From: Hymenobacter jeongseonensis
GTDB taxonomy: Bacteria > Bacteroidota > Bacteroidia > Cytophagales > Hymenobacteraceae
NCBI RefSeq assembly: GCF_015694725.1
Contig: NZ_JADQDQ010000007.1
Span: 186,001-250,000, forward strand
Direction of reading: 5' to 3'
Length of the DNA stretch: 64,000 nt
The notes under the pieces were generated by a model that saw only the letters and a list, made by a program, of their open reading frames with translations, was not told the origin of the DNA and did not search any database. Below, in pieces: positions 21,263 through 30,806 of this stretch (the first letter of the stretch is position 1; every line of letters begins with the position of its first letter). A program made the position numbers and the translations under genes.

Positions 21263-21475
21263 TTAAGCGGGGTTAGAGGCCTGCTCGTTGTTCCGACGAG
21301 TCTGCTCGGTGAGCAAGCGGGCGACGTTTTTACGGTTGGCCTTGAGGCGGGCGGGGTTTTCCAAGGGCGAAATCGCATGAGCGAAACGCAACTGCTGGCC
21401 CGTAGCCTGCTCGGTTTTGATTTGCTCTTTCAGCGCTTCGGCGGAAAGGCCTTTGTGGTCGGTCTTGTTCTTCAT
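21263..21475 (-). CDS. rpmC: Ribosomal protein L29
   Basis: 50S protein near the tunnel exit, 70 residues, predicted to be two helices. [20 protein letters not shown] and the L29 signature [20 protein letters not shown] are seen. It lies between rplP and rpsQ with 3- and 5-bp gaps. Confidence 0.97.
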   Translation of the reverse strand: MKNKTDHKGLSAEALKEQIKTEQATGQQLRFAHAISPLENPARLKANRKNVARLLTEQTRRNNEQASNPA

Positions 21476-21478
21476 GAC

Positions 21479-21904
21479 TTAGGCGGCGTCCGTGTAGTCG
21501 CGGCGAACCACGAATGAAGTACGAACCGGCAGCTTCTGAGCCGCGAGACGCAGCGACTCTTTGGCTACTTCCAGCGATACGCCGTCCGACTCGAACATGA
21601 TTTGACCCGGCTTCACGCAGGCTACCCAATACTCGGGCGAACCTTTACCCTTACCCATCCGCACTTCAGCAGGCTTCTTGGTAATGGGTTTGTCGGGGAA
21701 AATGCGAATCCATACTTGCCCTTCGCGTTTCATGGCGCGGGTCATGGCGATACGGGCAGCCTCAATTTGGCGAGCCGTAATCCAAGACACTTCCAGCGAC
21801 TTGATAGCGAACGAACCGAAGTCTATGGAGCTGCCGCGGTAGGCGAGGCCTGTTACGCGACCCTTTTGCATCTTGCGATACTTGGTCCTTTTCGGTTGTA
21901 ACAT
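21479..21904 (-). CDS. rplP: Ribosomal protein L16
   Basis: 50S protein of the A-site region, 141 residues. [39 protein letters not shown] and [20 protein letters not shown] are conserved. It starts after a 106-bp spacer that holds a strong hairpin. Confidence 0.98.
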   Translation of the reverse strand: MLQPKRTKYRKMQKGRVTGLAYRGSSIDFGSFAIKSLEVSWITARQIEAARIAMTRAMKREGQVWIRIFPDKPITKKPAEVRMGKGKGSPEYWVACVKPGQIMFESDGVSLEVAKESLRLAAQKLPVRTSFVVRRDYTDAA

Positions 21905-21956
21905 TTGATTTTAATAAAAGAGAGTGTTCTGTAAGAGAGAGGGTCGAACAGCCGAA

Positions 21957-21997
21957 CATTTCGCTTCGTTCACCAAAGCGGCAAACGAAGCGAAATG
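21957..21997 (-). other. Perfect 14-bp hairpin between rpsC and rplP
   Basis: Arms CATTTCGCTTCGTT (21957-21970) and AACGAAGCGAAATG (21984-21997) are perfect complements with a 13-nt loop. It begins 14 bp past the rpsC stop. There is no T-run, so termination is unlikely; an RNA-processing, stability or regulatory site is more plausible. Confidence 0.6.
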
Positions 21998-22010
21998 CCT
22001 TGACTTTGTT

Positions 22011-22901
22011 CTAGCGACGTGGGCCGCGAGCGGCACCACCGGCAGCTCCACCACCTTGGGCGGGGCCGTTGCGGCGGGGACCAGCGTTGTCGCCGCGGGG
22101 AGCACCGCCGCCGGCGTTGCCACCACGGTCGTTGCCACCACGGCCACCAGCACCACCATCACGACGCGGGCCGCGGTCGCCTTCACGACGCTCGCCACGA
22201 GGGCCACGGTCGTCACGACGTCCACCGGCATCGCCACCGGGGTTGGTGAGCTGCTGGTTAGGCGAGAGGTCGGGCTTGCCGAACACCTCACCGCGCATTA
22301 CCCACACTTTAATGCCGATTTTGCCATAAACGGTCTGAGCTTCCGACAAAGCGTAGTCGATATCGGCGCGCAGCGTGTGCAGCGGCGTACGACCTTCTTT
22401 GTACTGCTCCGAGCGGGCAATTTCAGCACCGCCGAGACGGCCACCGCACTGAATCTTGATGCCTTCGGCACCAACACGCATAGCAGCCTGAATCGACATT
22501 TTCATGGCGCGACGGAAGGAGATACGAGCGGCCAGCTGCTGGGCGATACTCTCGCCAACCAGCTTGGCATCCAACTCCGGACGCTTAATTTCGAAGATGT
22601 TGATTTGAACGTCTTTGCTGGTGATTTGCTTCAGCTCGTCCTTAATCTTGTCAACTTCCTGGCCGCCTTTGCCGATTACCACACCCGGACGCGCCGTGTT
22701 GATGGTGATGGTGATGCGCTTCAGGGTGCGCTCAATCACAATGCGGCTGATGCCACCTTTCTGAATGCGCGCGTTGATGTACTTGCGGATTTTCTCGTCC
22801 TCCACCAGTTTCTCGGCGAAGTCCTTGCCGCCGTACCAGTTGGAGTCCCAGCCTTTGATAACTCCCAAGCGGAAGCCAACCGGATTTACTTTCTGTCCCA
22901 T
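22011..22901 (-). CDS. rpsC: Ribosomal protein S3 with RGG-rich tail
   Basis: 30S head protein forming part of the mRNA entry helicase. 296 residues. The N-terminal [20 protein letters not shown], the KH-domain GxxG loop VVIGKGG (residues 74-80) and the C-terminal domain with [20 protein letters not shown] are standard. Residues about 221-296 are an added tail almost entirely of Gly, Arg, Asp, Asn, Ala and Pro, with many RGG-like and GPRR units. E. coli S3 has 233 residues. Such tails can bind RNA, but the role here is not known. Confidence 0.97.
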   Translation of the reverse strand: MGQKVNPVGFRLGVIKGWDSNWYGGKDFAEKLVEDEKIRKYINARIQKGGISRIVIERTLKRITITINTARPGVVIGKGGQEVDKIKDELKQITSKDVQINIFEIKRPELDAKLVGESIAQQLAARISFRRAMKMSIQAAMRVGAEGIKIQCGGRLGGAEIARSEQYKEGRTPLHTLRADIDYALSEAQTVYGKIGIKVWVMRGEVFGKPDLSPNQQLTNPGGDAGGRRDDRGPRGERREGDRGPRRDGGAGGRGGNDRGGNAGGGAPRGDNAGPRRNGPAQGGGAAGGAARGPRR

Positions 22902-22907
22902 ATTAAA

Positions 22908-23330
22908 TTAGGATTTGGCGTCGGCCTTAGGTTTTTCGGTAGTACCAACTTGCTTGGCGTGCTCGGTGGTTTTCTTGCCGAGCTTCTCCACTTTCGTGTC
23001 GATTTTCAGCGTCACGTGGTTGCTGCGCTTGCGGATGCGGTGACCACGACCCTGAGGGGCGGGGCGCAGGCGCTTGAGCTGGCGTCCTTCGTCCACGAAG
23101 ATTTCGCTGATGTAGAGGTTTGCGTCCTCAATCCGCTCTTCTTCGTTGTGCTGCTGCCAGTTGGCCAAGGCCGAAAGGAGCAGTTTCTCAATCTTCTCGG
23201 CGCCGATGTTGGCTTCGAAGCGCAACAGGCCGAGGGCCTGGGTCACTTTCTTGCCGCGCACGAGGTCGGCCACCAGTCGCATCTTACGAGGCGAGGTCGG
23301 CACATTGCGGAGTTTTGCTACTGCTTCCAT
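22908..23330 (-). CDS. rplV: Ribosomal protein L22
   Basis: 50S protein lining the exit tunnel. 140 residues from the ATG at 23330 ([20 protein letters not shown]). A longer frame starting further upstream would overlap rpsS, and the chosen start leaves a 1-bp gap. [15 protein letters not shown] and the beta-hairpin region [20 protein letters not shown] are conserved. The last 20 or so residues are a Lys/Thr-rich extension. Confidence 0.96.
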   Translation of the reverse strand: MEAVAKLRNVPTSPRKMRLVADLVRGKKVTQALGLLRFEANIGAEKIEKLLLSALANWQQHNEEERIEDANLYISEIFVDEGRQLKRLRPAPQGRGHRIRKRSNHVTLKIDTKVEKLGKKTTEHAKQVGTTEKPKADAKS

Positions 23331-23331
23331 C

Positions 23332-23610
23332 TTAGCGCTTGCCTTTATCTTTTTTGGCGACATGACCACGGAAGTTACGCGTCGGGGCGAATTCGCCCAA
23401 CTTGTGCCCTACCATGTTCTCGGTCACATACACCGGGATGAACTTATTGCCGTTGTGAACAGCGAACGTGTGGCCAACGAAATCCGGGGAAATCATCGAG
23501 CGGCGCGACCAAGTCTTTACCACCGATTTCTTACCAGCCGTTTCGAGTGCCGTGACTTTCTTTTCCAGCCGGAAGTCAATGTACGGCCCTTTTTTGAGTG
23601 AACGTGCCAT
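23332..23610 (-). CDS. rpsS: Ribosomal protein S19
   Basis: 30S head protein, 92 residues. [39 protein letters not shown] and [20 protein letters not shown] are all signature stretches. It lies between rplB (3 bp) and rplV (1 bp). Confidence 0.99.
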   Translation of the reverse strand: MARSLKKGPYIDFRLEKKVTALETAGKKSVVKTWSRRSMISPDFVGHTFAVHNGNKFIPVYVTENMVGHKLGEFAPTRNFRGHVAKKDKGKR

Positions 23611-23613
23611 ATA

Positions 23614-24441
23614 TTACTTCTTGCCTTTGCGGCTCACAATCAGGTTCTCCGAATACTTGTTCTTGTTACGGGTCTTTTGGCCCTTAGCCAAAATGCCGTT
23701 GCGGCTCCGTGGGTGACCACCCGACGATTTGCCTTCGCCACCACCCATTGGGTGGTCGACAGGGTTCATGGCTACACCACGAACGCGAGGACGACGACCA
23801 GCCCACCGGTTACGGCCAGCCTTACCCATCCGGGTGTTCATGTGGTCACCATTCGAAACCGTTCCAACCGTAGCCATGCAAGTCACGAGGACCATACGCA
23901 TTTCGCCGGAAGGCAATTTCAACGTGGCGTACTTCTCTTCGCGGGCTACGATTTGGGCGTAGGTGCCGGCCGAGCGAGCCATGGCCGCGCCCTGACCGGG
24001 CTGCAGCTCAATGTTGTGGAGGATGGTACCGAGGGGAATCTCGCGGAGCGGCAAGGTATTGCCTACTTCGGGAGCTACGCCCGTGCCCGATACTACCGTC
24101 GTACCTACCTGCATGCCGGCGGGCGCGATGATATAGCGCTTCTCGCCGTCAGCGTAGCTGAGCAGGGCGATGCGGGCGGTACGGTTGGGGTCGTACTCGA
24201 TGGTCTTCACGGTAGCCGGAACACCGGCTTTATCGCGCTTGAAGTCCACGATACGATACTGGGTTTTATGACCACCGCCGATGTAGCGGTTGGACATTTT
24301 ACCGGAAGAGTTCCGGCCACCCGATTTGGGGAGGGAAGTCATCAAGGACTTCTCCGGGGTCGACGAGGTAATCTCGTCGAACGCCGGCGCAACGCGGAAA
24401 CGTTGCCCTGGGCTGGTTGGTCTGAGTTTTTTAAGTGCCAT
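23614..24441 (-). CDS. rplB: Ribosomal protein L2
   Basis: Largest 50S core protein near the peptidyl-transferase centre, 275 residues. [20 protein letters not shown], the RNA-binding core [20 protein letters not shown], and the catalytic-centre-proximal [20 protein letters not shown] (with the conserved His) are intact. Confidence 0.99.
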   Translation of the reverse strand: MALKKLRPTSPGQRFRVAPAFDEITSSTPEKSLMTSLPKSGGRNSSGKMSNRYIGGGHKTQYRIVDFKRDKAGVPATVKTIEYDPNRTARIALLSYADGEKRYIIAPAGMQVGTTVVSGTGVAPEVGNTLPLREIPLGTILHNIELQPGQGAAMARSAGTYAQIVAREEKYATLKLPSGEMRMVLVTCMATVGTVSNGDHMNTRMGKAGRNRWAGRRPRVRGVAMNPVDHPMGGGEGKSSGGHPRSRNGILAKGQKTRNKNKYSENLIVSRKGKK

Positions 24442-24485
24442 TACTAGCTAGTTGTGCTTTTGCGGCGGAAGAATTAAGGCGAAGC

Positions 24486-24773
24486 CTAGAGGTTGCTATA
24501 GAAGTCGATTACGTCGCCCTCTTTAACAGTCACAATGGCTTTCTTGCCGTGGGCACGACGACCGGAAACCTGGCCGCCTTTGGTGCCTTTCGACTTCATT
24601 TTGCCAATGGTGCGCATCGTGTTGATGTCGGTTACCGTCACGCCGTACAGCGTTTCGATGTCCTTCTTGATTTGCACTTTGTTGGCGGTGCGCTCCACTT
24701 CGAACGTGTAGCGACCTTTCTCGTTGAGGCCGGTGGCCTTTTCAGTAACGATGGGGCGTTTCAGGGTGCTCAT
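24486..24773 (-). CDS. rplW: Ribosomal protein L23
   Basis: 50S exit-tunnel protein and docking site for SRP and trigger factor. 95 residues. LKRPIVTEKATGLNEKGRYT, FEVERTANKVQIKKDIETLY and VTVTDINTMRTIGKMKSKG match. Its ATG overlaps the rplD stop by one base (TAATG), suggesting translational coupling. Confidence 0.98.
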   Translation of the reverse strand: MSTLKRPIVTEKATGLNEKGRYTFEVERTANKVQIKKDIETLYGVTVTDINTMRTIGKMKSKGTKGGQVSGRRAHGKKAIVTVKEGDVIDFYSNL

Positions 24774-25411
24774 TATTCGGCGGTGCTATAGAGTTCAACC
24801 AATGAAGCCATGCCGTCTTCCGAAATCAGCAGCGTGTCCGTGTTCAGCAGGTCGTGGGTGTTGAGGCCGATGGGCGTCGACACGGTCACTTTCTGCAGGT
24901 TTCGGGCGCTGAGAACAACGTTCTTGTTTACCTCACCGGTAACCAGCATGGTCTTTTTGCCATTGTTCAGTTTGAGGCCGTTCAGGATGGCCAAGAAGTC
25001 CTTGGTGCGGGGAGCATCCATGGCGATGTTCTCCACGAGGGAGATTTTGCCATCCTTCGCCAGGCTCGACAGAGCCGAGAGACGAGCTACGCGCTTGGTC
25101 TTCTTGTTCAGCTTGAAGCCGTAGTCGCGGGGCTGCGGACCGAACATCCGGCCACCACCTACGAACACACCCGACTTCATGCTGCCGGCGCGGGCACCGC
25201 CCGTACCTTTTTGTTTCTTCAGCTTCTTCGTGGTGCCGTGCACCTCGTTGCGCTGCTTGGACTTGTGCGTGCCCTGGCGCTGGTTGGCCAAGTACTGCTT
25301 CACGTCCAGGTACATCACGTGCTCGTTTACTTCGAGACCGAAGATGGCGTCAGACAGGGTCACTTTGCGGCCGGTGTCTTCGCCTTTGAGGTTATATACT
25401 GCGAGTTCCAT
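24773..25411 (-). CDS. rplD: Ribosomal protein L4
   Basis: 50S protein with a tunnel-lining loop; in E. coli it autoregulates the S10 operon. 212 residues. The loop KQKGTGGARAGSMKSGVFVG followed by RMFGPQPRDYGFKLNKKTKR is diagnostic. It follows rplC by 9 bp and overlaps rplW by 1 bp. Since rplC has a promoter just upstream and rpsJ is in a separate unit, any L4-type control would have to act in a different leader from that of E. coli. Confidence 0.98.
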   Translation of the reverse strand: MELAVYNLKGEDTGRKVTLSDAIFGLEVNEHVMYLDVKQYLANQRQGTHKSKQRNEVHGTTKKLKKQKGTGGARAGSMKSGVFVGGGRMFGPQPRDYGFKLNKKTKRVARLSALSSLAKDGKISLVENIAMDAPRTKDFLAILNGLKLNNGKKTMLVTGEVNKNVVLSARNLQKVTVSTPIGLNTHDLLNTDTLLISEDGMASLVELYSTAE

Positions 25412-25420
25412 CGTACTAGT

Positions 25421-26041
25421 CTATTTCTCGATTACCACGTAAGAATTCTTCGCGCCGGGAATCGAGCCGCTCACCAGAATCAGGTTCTTGTCGCCTACTA
25501 CGCGCATCACCTTCAGGTTCTGCACTTTCACGCGGTCATTGCCCATCCGGCCACCCATGCGCATTCCTTTGAATACGCGCGAAGGCCAGGAGCAAGCACC
25601 GATAGAACCGGGGTGACGCAGGCGGTTGTGCTGGCCGTGGGTCTGGCCACCAACACCCTGGAAGTTGTAACGCTTTACAACGCCCTGGAAACCCTTGCCT
25701 TTGGAAGTGCCCACTACGTCAACGAACTCGCCTTCCTCAAAGAGGGTAGCGTCGATAGTTGCGCCAGCGGCGTAGGTCGATTCGGCATCGAGGCGGAATT
25801 CAACCAATTTTTTCTTGGGGGTAGTACCAGCTTTAGCGAAGTGACCAACCAAAGCTTTGGTGGTGTTCTTGGCTTTTTTCTCGCCGTACCCAATTTGAAT
25901 GGCGGTGTAGCCGTCATTCGCGATAGTCTTAACCTGCGTCACTACGCACGGACCCGCTTCGATGAGCGTGCAGGGAATGTTTTTCCCATCCGGAGTGAAG
26001 AGGCTTGTCATACCGATTTTCTTACCGATGATGCCAGGCAT
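25421..26041 (-). CDS. rplC: Ribosomal protein L3
   Basis: 50S core protein near the peptidyl-transferase centre. 206 residues from the ATG at 26041 ([20 protein letters not shown]); upstream in-frame starts add residues not seen in L3. [20 protein letters not shown] and [20 protein letters not shown] are conserved. First gene of its transcription unit, with a promoter 63 bp upstream. Confidence 0.98.
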   Translation of the reverse strand: MPGIIGKKIGMTSLFTPDGKNIPCTLIEAGPCVVTQVKTIANDGYTAIQIGYGEKKAKNTTKALVGHFAKAGTTPKKKLVEFRLDAESTYAAGATIDATLFEEGEFVDVVGTSKGKGFQGVVKRYNFQGVGGQTHGQHNRLRHPGSIGACSWPSRVFKGMRMGGRMGNDRVKVQNLKVMRVVGDKNLILVSGSIPGAKNSYVVIEK

Positions 26042-26103
26042 TCTGTTAATGATTAAATGACACAAAAAGAAAACGACCGAGTGCCGTTTTCGCTAAGGGA
26101 GTG

Positions 26104-26135
26104 CAAAGATAGGAAAAAAGGCTTGGGAATCACAA
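26104..26135 (-). promoter_or_regulatory. Promoter upstream of rplC
   Basis: On the minus strand TTG (26135-26133), a 21-bp spacer, then TATCTTTG (26111-26104). It lies between the rpsJ terminator and rplC, so rplC onward forms its own unit separate from the str genes and rpsJ. Confidence 0.7.
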
Positions 26136-26356
26136 CCATACTTAGAAATATTTTCTAGGTGAGGCTGTTAGCTATGCGGGAAGGAATTAATATGTTTCGA
26201 CACCGTGACTTTGTTTTTACTCTGTAACGCGGCTAATTGAATTTGAATAGTTGCAATGCTTGGCCTATTTCTGGAAGCTTTACTGCGGCATTTTCATGTT
26301 CAATTCGAGCATCCCTAGCCAATTCCATTGACGCAGTGCTGGCTATATTATAATTT
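26136..26356. other. AT-rich spacer between the rpsJ terminator and the rplC promoter
   Basis: About 220 bp of noticeably AT-richer sequence in the rpsJ-rplC gap (26042-26421). I see no gene, RNA or repeat in it beyond the flanking promoter and terminator. Confidence 0.6.
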
Positions 26357-26399
26357 AAGAAAAAGCCCCAACGCGACGAATCACGGTGGGGCTTTTCTT
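26357..26399 (-). terminator. Terminator after rpsJ
   Basis: Arms AAGAAAAAGCCCCA (from 26357) and TGGGGCTTTTCTT (to 26399) pair over about 13 bp with one extra A, around a 16-nt loop. On the minus strand a T-rich tail follows (GCTTTTTCTTAAATT). It closes the rpsL-rpsG-fusA-rpsJ unit. Confidence 0.8.
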
Positions 26400-26421
26400 A
26401 ATTAAGACTGAAATCGAATCC

Positions 26422-26727
26422 TCAGACTTTGATTTCTACGTCGACGCCGCTGGGCAATTCCAGCTTCATCAGGGCATCTACCGTCTTCGACGAAGTCGAG
26501 AAGATGTCTACGAGACGCTTGTAGGTGCAAAGCTGGAATTGCTCCCGGCTCTTCTTGTTCACGTGGGGCGAGCGCAGCACGGTGAACTTTTCCTTTTGGG
26601 TCGGCAAAGGAATCGGGCCGCTAACGATGGCACCGGTGGCCTTCACAGCTTTCACGATTTTCTCGGCCGATTTGTCTACGAGATTGTGGTCGTAAGACTT
26701 CAGCTTAATGCGAATTTTCTGGTTCAT
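26422..26727 (-). CDS. rpsJ: Ribosomal protein S10
   Basis: 30S head protein and NusB partner in antitermination, 101 residues. [40 protein letters not shown] and the C-terminal [16 protein letters not shown] are diagnostic. It is the last gene of the str unit here, cut off from rplC by a terminator. Confidence 0.99.
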   Translation of the reverse strand: MNQKIRIKLKSYDHNLVDKSAEKIVKAVKATGAIVSGPIPLPTQKEKFTVLRSPHVNKKSREQFQLCTYKRLVDIFSTSSKTVDALMKLELPSGVDVEIKV

Positions 26728-26766
26728 TGGGGGTTTTGGTCCGATTGACCAAGTTAGTGACCGGTA

Positions 26767-28905
<2,139 letters not shown>

Positions 28906-28930
28906 GATGTTGGTTAAGGCTTAAAATTTA

Positions 28931-28994
28931 GGGTCTCAGGTCTTGGGTCGTTTAACAGAACAGTCCGTCAAATAAATCCAAGTCCCTAAGACCC
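28931..28994 (-). other. Hairpin between rpsG and fusA
   Basis: Outer arms 28931-28940 and 28985-28994 pair over 10 bp with one G-U. A bulge follows, then 28942-28946 pairs with 28978-28982 (5 bp) around a 31-nt loop. It fills the 106-bp spacer before fusA. No T-run is present, so it is probably not a terminator. Confidence 0.45.
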
Positions 28995-29011
28995 CAAACC
29001 CAATTTCCAGT

Positions 29012-29479
29012 TTAGAAACGGAAGTGCGAGAAGGCCTTGTTGGCCTCTGCCATGCGGTGGGTGTCGTCTTTCTTCTTAACGGCAGCACCTTCGCCTTTGG
29101 CAGCAGCAATGATTTCGCCAGCCAGCTTGTCCTTCATGGTTTTCTCACCACGACGACGAGCATACTGAATCATCCATTTAGCACCCACCGAAATGCGGCG
29201 GTCGGCGCGCACTTCAATCGGAACTTGGAAGGTAGCGCCACCTACGCGGCGGCTCTTTACTTCCACGGTGGGCATCACGTTGTTCAACGCTTTGCGCCAC
29301 ATTTCGAGGCCGCTCTCCTTAGTGCGCTGCTCCACGAGGTCGCAAGCGTCATAGAAGATGGTATACGCCAGGTTTTTCTTACCGTCGTACATCATGTAGT
29401 TTACGAAACGGGTTACCAGCGTCTCCTTGTACTTAGGGTCCGGCAGCAAGATGCGCTTCTTTGGTTTAGACTTTCTCAT
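29012..29479 (-). CDS. rpsG: Ribosomal protein S7
   Basis: 30S head-assembly protein and, in E. coli, a translational repressor acting in the rpsL-rpsG spacer. 155 residues from the ATG at 29479 ([20 protein letters not shown]). An upstream start at 29512 lies inside a hairpin and adds non-homologous residues. [17 protein letters not shown] and [20 protein letters not shown] are conserved. Confidence 0.98.
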   Translation of the reverse strand: MRKSKPKKRILLPDPKYKETLVTRFVNYMMYDGKKNLAYTIFYDACDLVEQRTKESGLEMWRKALNNVMPTVEVKSRRVGGATFQVPIEVRADRRISVGAKWMIQYARRRGEKTMKDKLAGEIIAAAKGEGAAVKKKDDTHRMAEANKAFSHFRF

Positions 29480-29497
29480 GATAGGTAGTTGATGTTG

Positions 29498-29555
29498 AGT
29501 AGTCAGTATCAAGGATGCGCGGCGCCGTTTCCGGTGCCACGCATCACTAACTACT
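29498..29555 (-). promoter_or_regulatory. Structured RNA in rpsL-rpsG spacer, candidate S7 operator
   Basis: A 58-nt element can fold almost completely. The outer stem 29498-29507 with 29546-29555 has 10 bp with one G-U. After a 6-nt one-sided bulge, 29514-29519 pairs with 29540-29545 (6 bp). One mismatch follows, then 29521-29527 pairs with 29532-29538 (7 bp, one G-U) around a TTTC tetraloop. In E. coli S7 binds the same spacer to couple or repress rpsG translation. Position and structure suggest a similar role here, but the sequence itself is not known to me. Confidence 0.55.
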
Positions 29556-29569
29556 CACTACTAGCTGAT

Positions 29570-30001
29570 TTATTTCTTTTTAGCGGGTGCGCCTTTGCCA
29601 CCCTTGCCAGCTGCTGCTGCGGGTTGACCGGGCTTCGGACGCTTAGCACCGTACTTCGAACGACGCTGGGTCCGGCCGCTTACACCGGCGGTGTCCAGAG
29701 CGCCACGGATAATGTGGTAGCGAACACCTGGCAAGTCTTTAACCCGGCCACCACGAATCAGCACAATGCTGTGTTCCTGGAGGTTGTGGCCTTCACCGGG
29801 GATGTATGCGTTTACTTCCTTACCGTTGGTAAGGCGCACACGGGCCACTTTGCGCATAGCCGAGTTCGGCTTCTTAGGCGTGGTGGTGTACACACGGGTG
29901 CACACGCCCCGACGCTGCGGGCACGAATCAAGGGCGGGCGACTTCGACTTGGTAGTCAAAGCCTCACGGCCTTTCCGTACTAACTGATTGATGGTTGGCA
30001 T
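29570..30001 (-). CDS. rpsL: Ribosomal protein S12
   Basis: 30S decoding-centre protein, 143 residues. [40 protein letters not shown] and [20 protein letters not shown] are conserved. The two Lys residues whose change gives streptomycin resistance in E. coli (in PKKPNSA and GGRVKDLPG) are present. The last 20 or so residues ([20 protein letters not shown]) are a low-complexity basic tail. First gene of the str unit. Confidence 0.98.
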   Translation of the reverse strand: MPTINQLVRKGREALTTKSKSPALDSCPQRRGVCTRVYTTTPKKPNSAMRKVARVRLTNGKEVNAYIPGEGHNLQEHSIVLIRGGRVKDLPGVRYHIIRGALDTAGVSGRTQRRSKYGAKRPKPGQPAAAAGKGGKGAPAKKK

Positions 30002-30048
30002 TTAGCGAATGGTTTGTTTGGAGCCGTTTGCCCCTAAAATTTGGCTTG

Positions 30049-30080
30049 CAAAGGTAAGATTATTTCGCCGCAATAGCAAA
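30049..30080 (-). promoter_or_regulatory. Promoter of the rpsL-rpsG-fusA-rpsJ unit
   Basis: On the minus strand TTTG (30080-30077), a 20-bp spacer, then TACCTTTG (30056-30049), a full match to the Bacteroidota consensus. The -7 element ends 48 bp before the rpsL ATG. Confidence 0.75.
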
Positions 30081-30095
30081 CAGAGTGAGGATGTT

Positions 30096-30127
30096 AATTT
30101 TAGGAGTGTCGGTTTTAGCCTAAAATT
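30096..30127. repeat. Inverted repeat next to the str promoter
   Basis: AATTTTAGG (30096-30104) and CCTAAAATT (30119-30127) are perfect 9-bp complements with a 14-nt gap. They lie 16 bp upstream of the str -33 element and downstream of the DUF3467 terminator. This could be an operator or part of the termination structure. Confidence 0.35.
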
Positions 30128-30129
30128 GA

Positions 30130-30159
30130 AAGTGCCTCCACTAAAAAATGGAGGCGCTT
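30130..30159 (-). terminator. Terminator after the DUF3467 gene
   Basis: An 11-bp stem with one G-U pair (30130-30140 with 30149-30159) and an 8-nt loop. It starts 25 bp past the DUF3467 stop and is followed on the minus strand by T-rich sequence. Confidence 0.65.
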
Positions 30160-30184
30160 CCGCAAATACAACTTCTGGTTCAGC

Positions 30185-30508
30185 TTATGCCTCCCCTACC
30201 GCGCCGCCGAAATTCATCGGGTAGCTTGGGGCTTCGTTCTGCATTTTGATAGGCCCGAAAGCAGCTTCAAACCGCTCGATGTTCTCGGTGAGGGCTTGTA
30301 GCAGGCGCTTGGCGTGCTCGGGCGTGACGACGATGCGCGCCTTCACTTTGGCTTTGGGCAGGCCGGGCATCATGCGGATGAAGTCAATCACAAACTCGCT
30401 GTTGCTGTGCGCAATCATGGCGAGGTTGGCGTATTCGCCCTCGGCCATGGCTTCGGAAAGCTCGATGTTGATGGCGTTGGGGTCCGGGTTTTGGTCGGTT
30501 GGTTGCAT
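30185..30508 (-). CDS. DUF3467 family protein
   Basis: A 107-residue protein that fits DUF3467: AEGEYANLAMIAHSNSEFVI, the DFIRMMPGLPKAKVKARIVV core, and TPEHAKRLLQALTENIERFE. The family is small, soluble and of unknown function. It follows rpoC and a small membrane gene and precedes the str promoter, so it may be expressed with the RNA polymerase unit by readthrough or from an unseen promoter. Confidence 0.8.
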   Translation of the reverse strand: MQPTDQNPDPNAINIELSEAMAEGEYANLAMIAHSNSEFVIDFIRMMPGLPKAKVKARIVVTPEHAKRLLQALTENIERFEAAFGPIKMQNEAPSYPMNFGGAVGEA

Positions 30509-30514
30509 AAGGGG

Positions 30515-30739
30515 TTAATTAGTCTTGGACTGCCAATAATCCATTGTGGAACGCACCGCAGCAAAAGATGCTGGCAAAAAGATTATTGATGTGAAAGCAA
30601 AAAGAGCAACCGCGCCTTCGCCAAGTTCATCTTGCCAGATACTATAGCCAAAAGTAAAAACCACAAATCCGTAAAAGGTCAGTACTACGGCAGCAATTAT
30701 TATCCGAATTACGAGTTCTGTGGTCCTTATAAGTTCCAC
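30515..30739 (-). CDS. Small two-helix membrane protein
   Basis: A 74-residue ORF from a GTG at 30739. Two hydrophobic helices are visible (about 10-31, IRIIIAAVVLTFYGFVVFTF, and about 42-62, GAVALFAFTSIIFLPASFAA). It lies 6 bp upstream of the DUF3467 gene, suggesting a small operon. Base composition is more AT-rich than its neighbours. No family recognised; the GTG start and modest length keep confidence moderate. Confidence 0.5.
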   Translation of the reverse strand: MELIRTTELVIRIIIAAVVLTFYGFVVFTFGYSIWQDELGEGAVALFAFTSIIFLPASFAAVRSTMDYWQSKTN

Positions 30740-30756
30740 GCATCAAAGAAACAAAA

Positions 30757-30784
30757 AAGCCGACCAGTTCGCACCGGTCGGCTT
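30757..30784 (-). terminator. Terminator of rpoBC
   Basis: A perfect 9-bp stem (AAGCCGACC 30757-30765 with GGTCGGCTT 30776-30784) with a 10-nt loop. On the minus strand it is followed directly by TTTTTTG. It starts 22 bp past the rpoC stop. Confidence 0.85.
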
Positions 30785-30806
30785 CTTCATGCTTTAAAGA
30801 GCCAGC

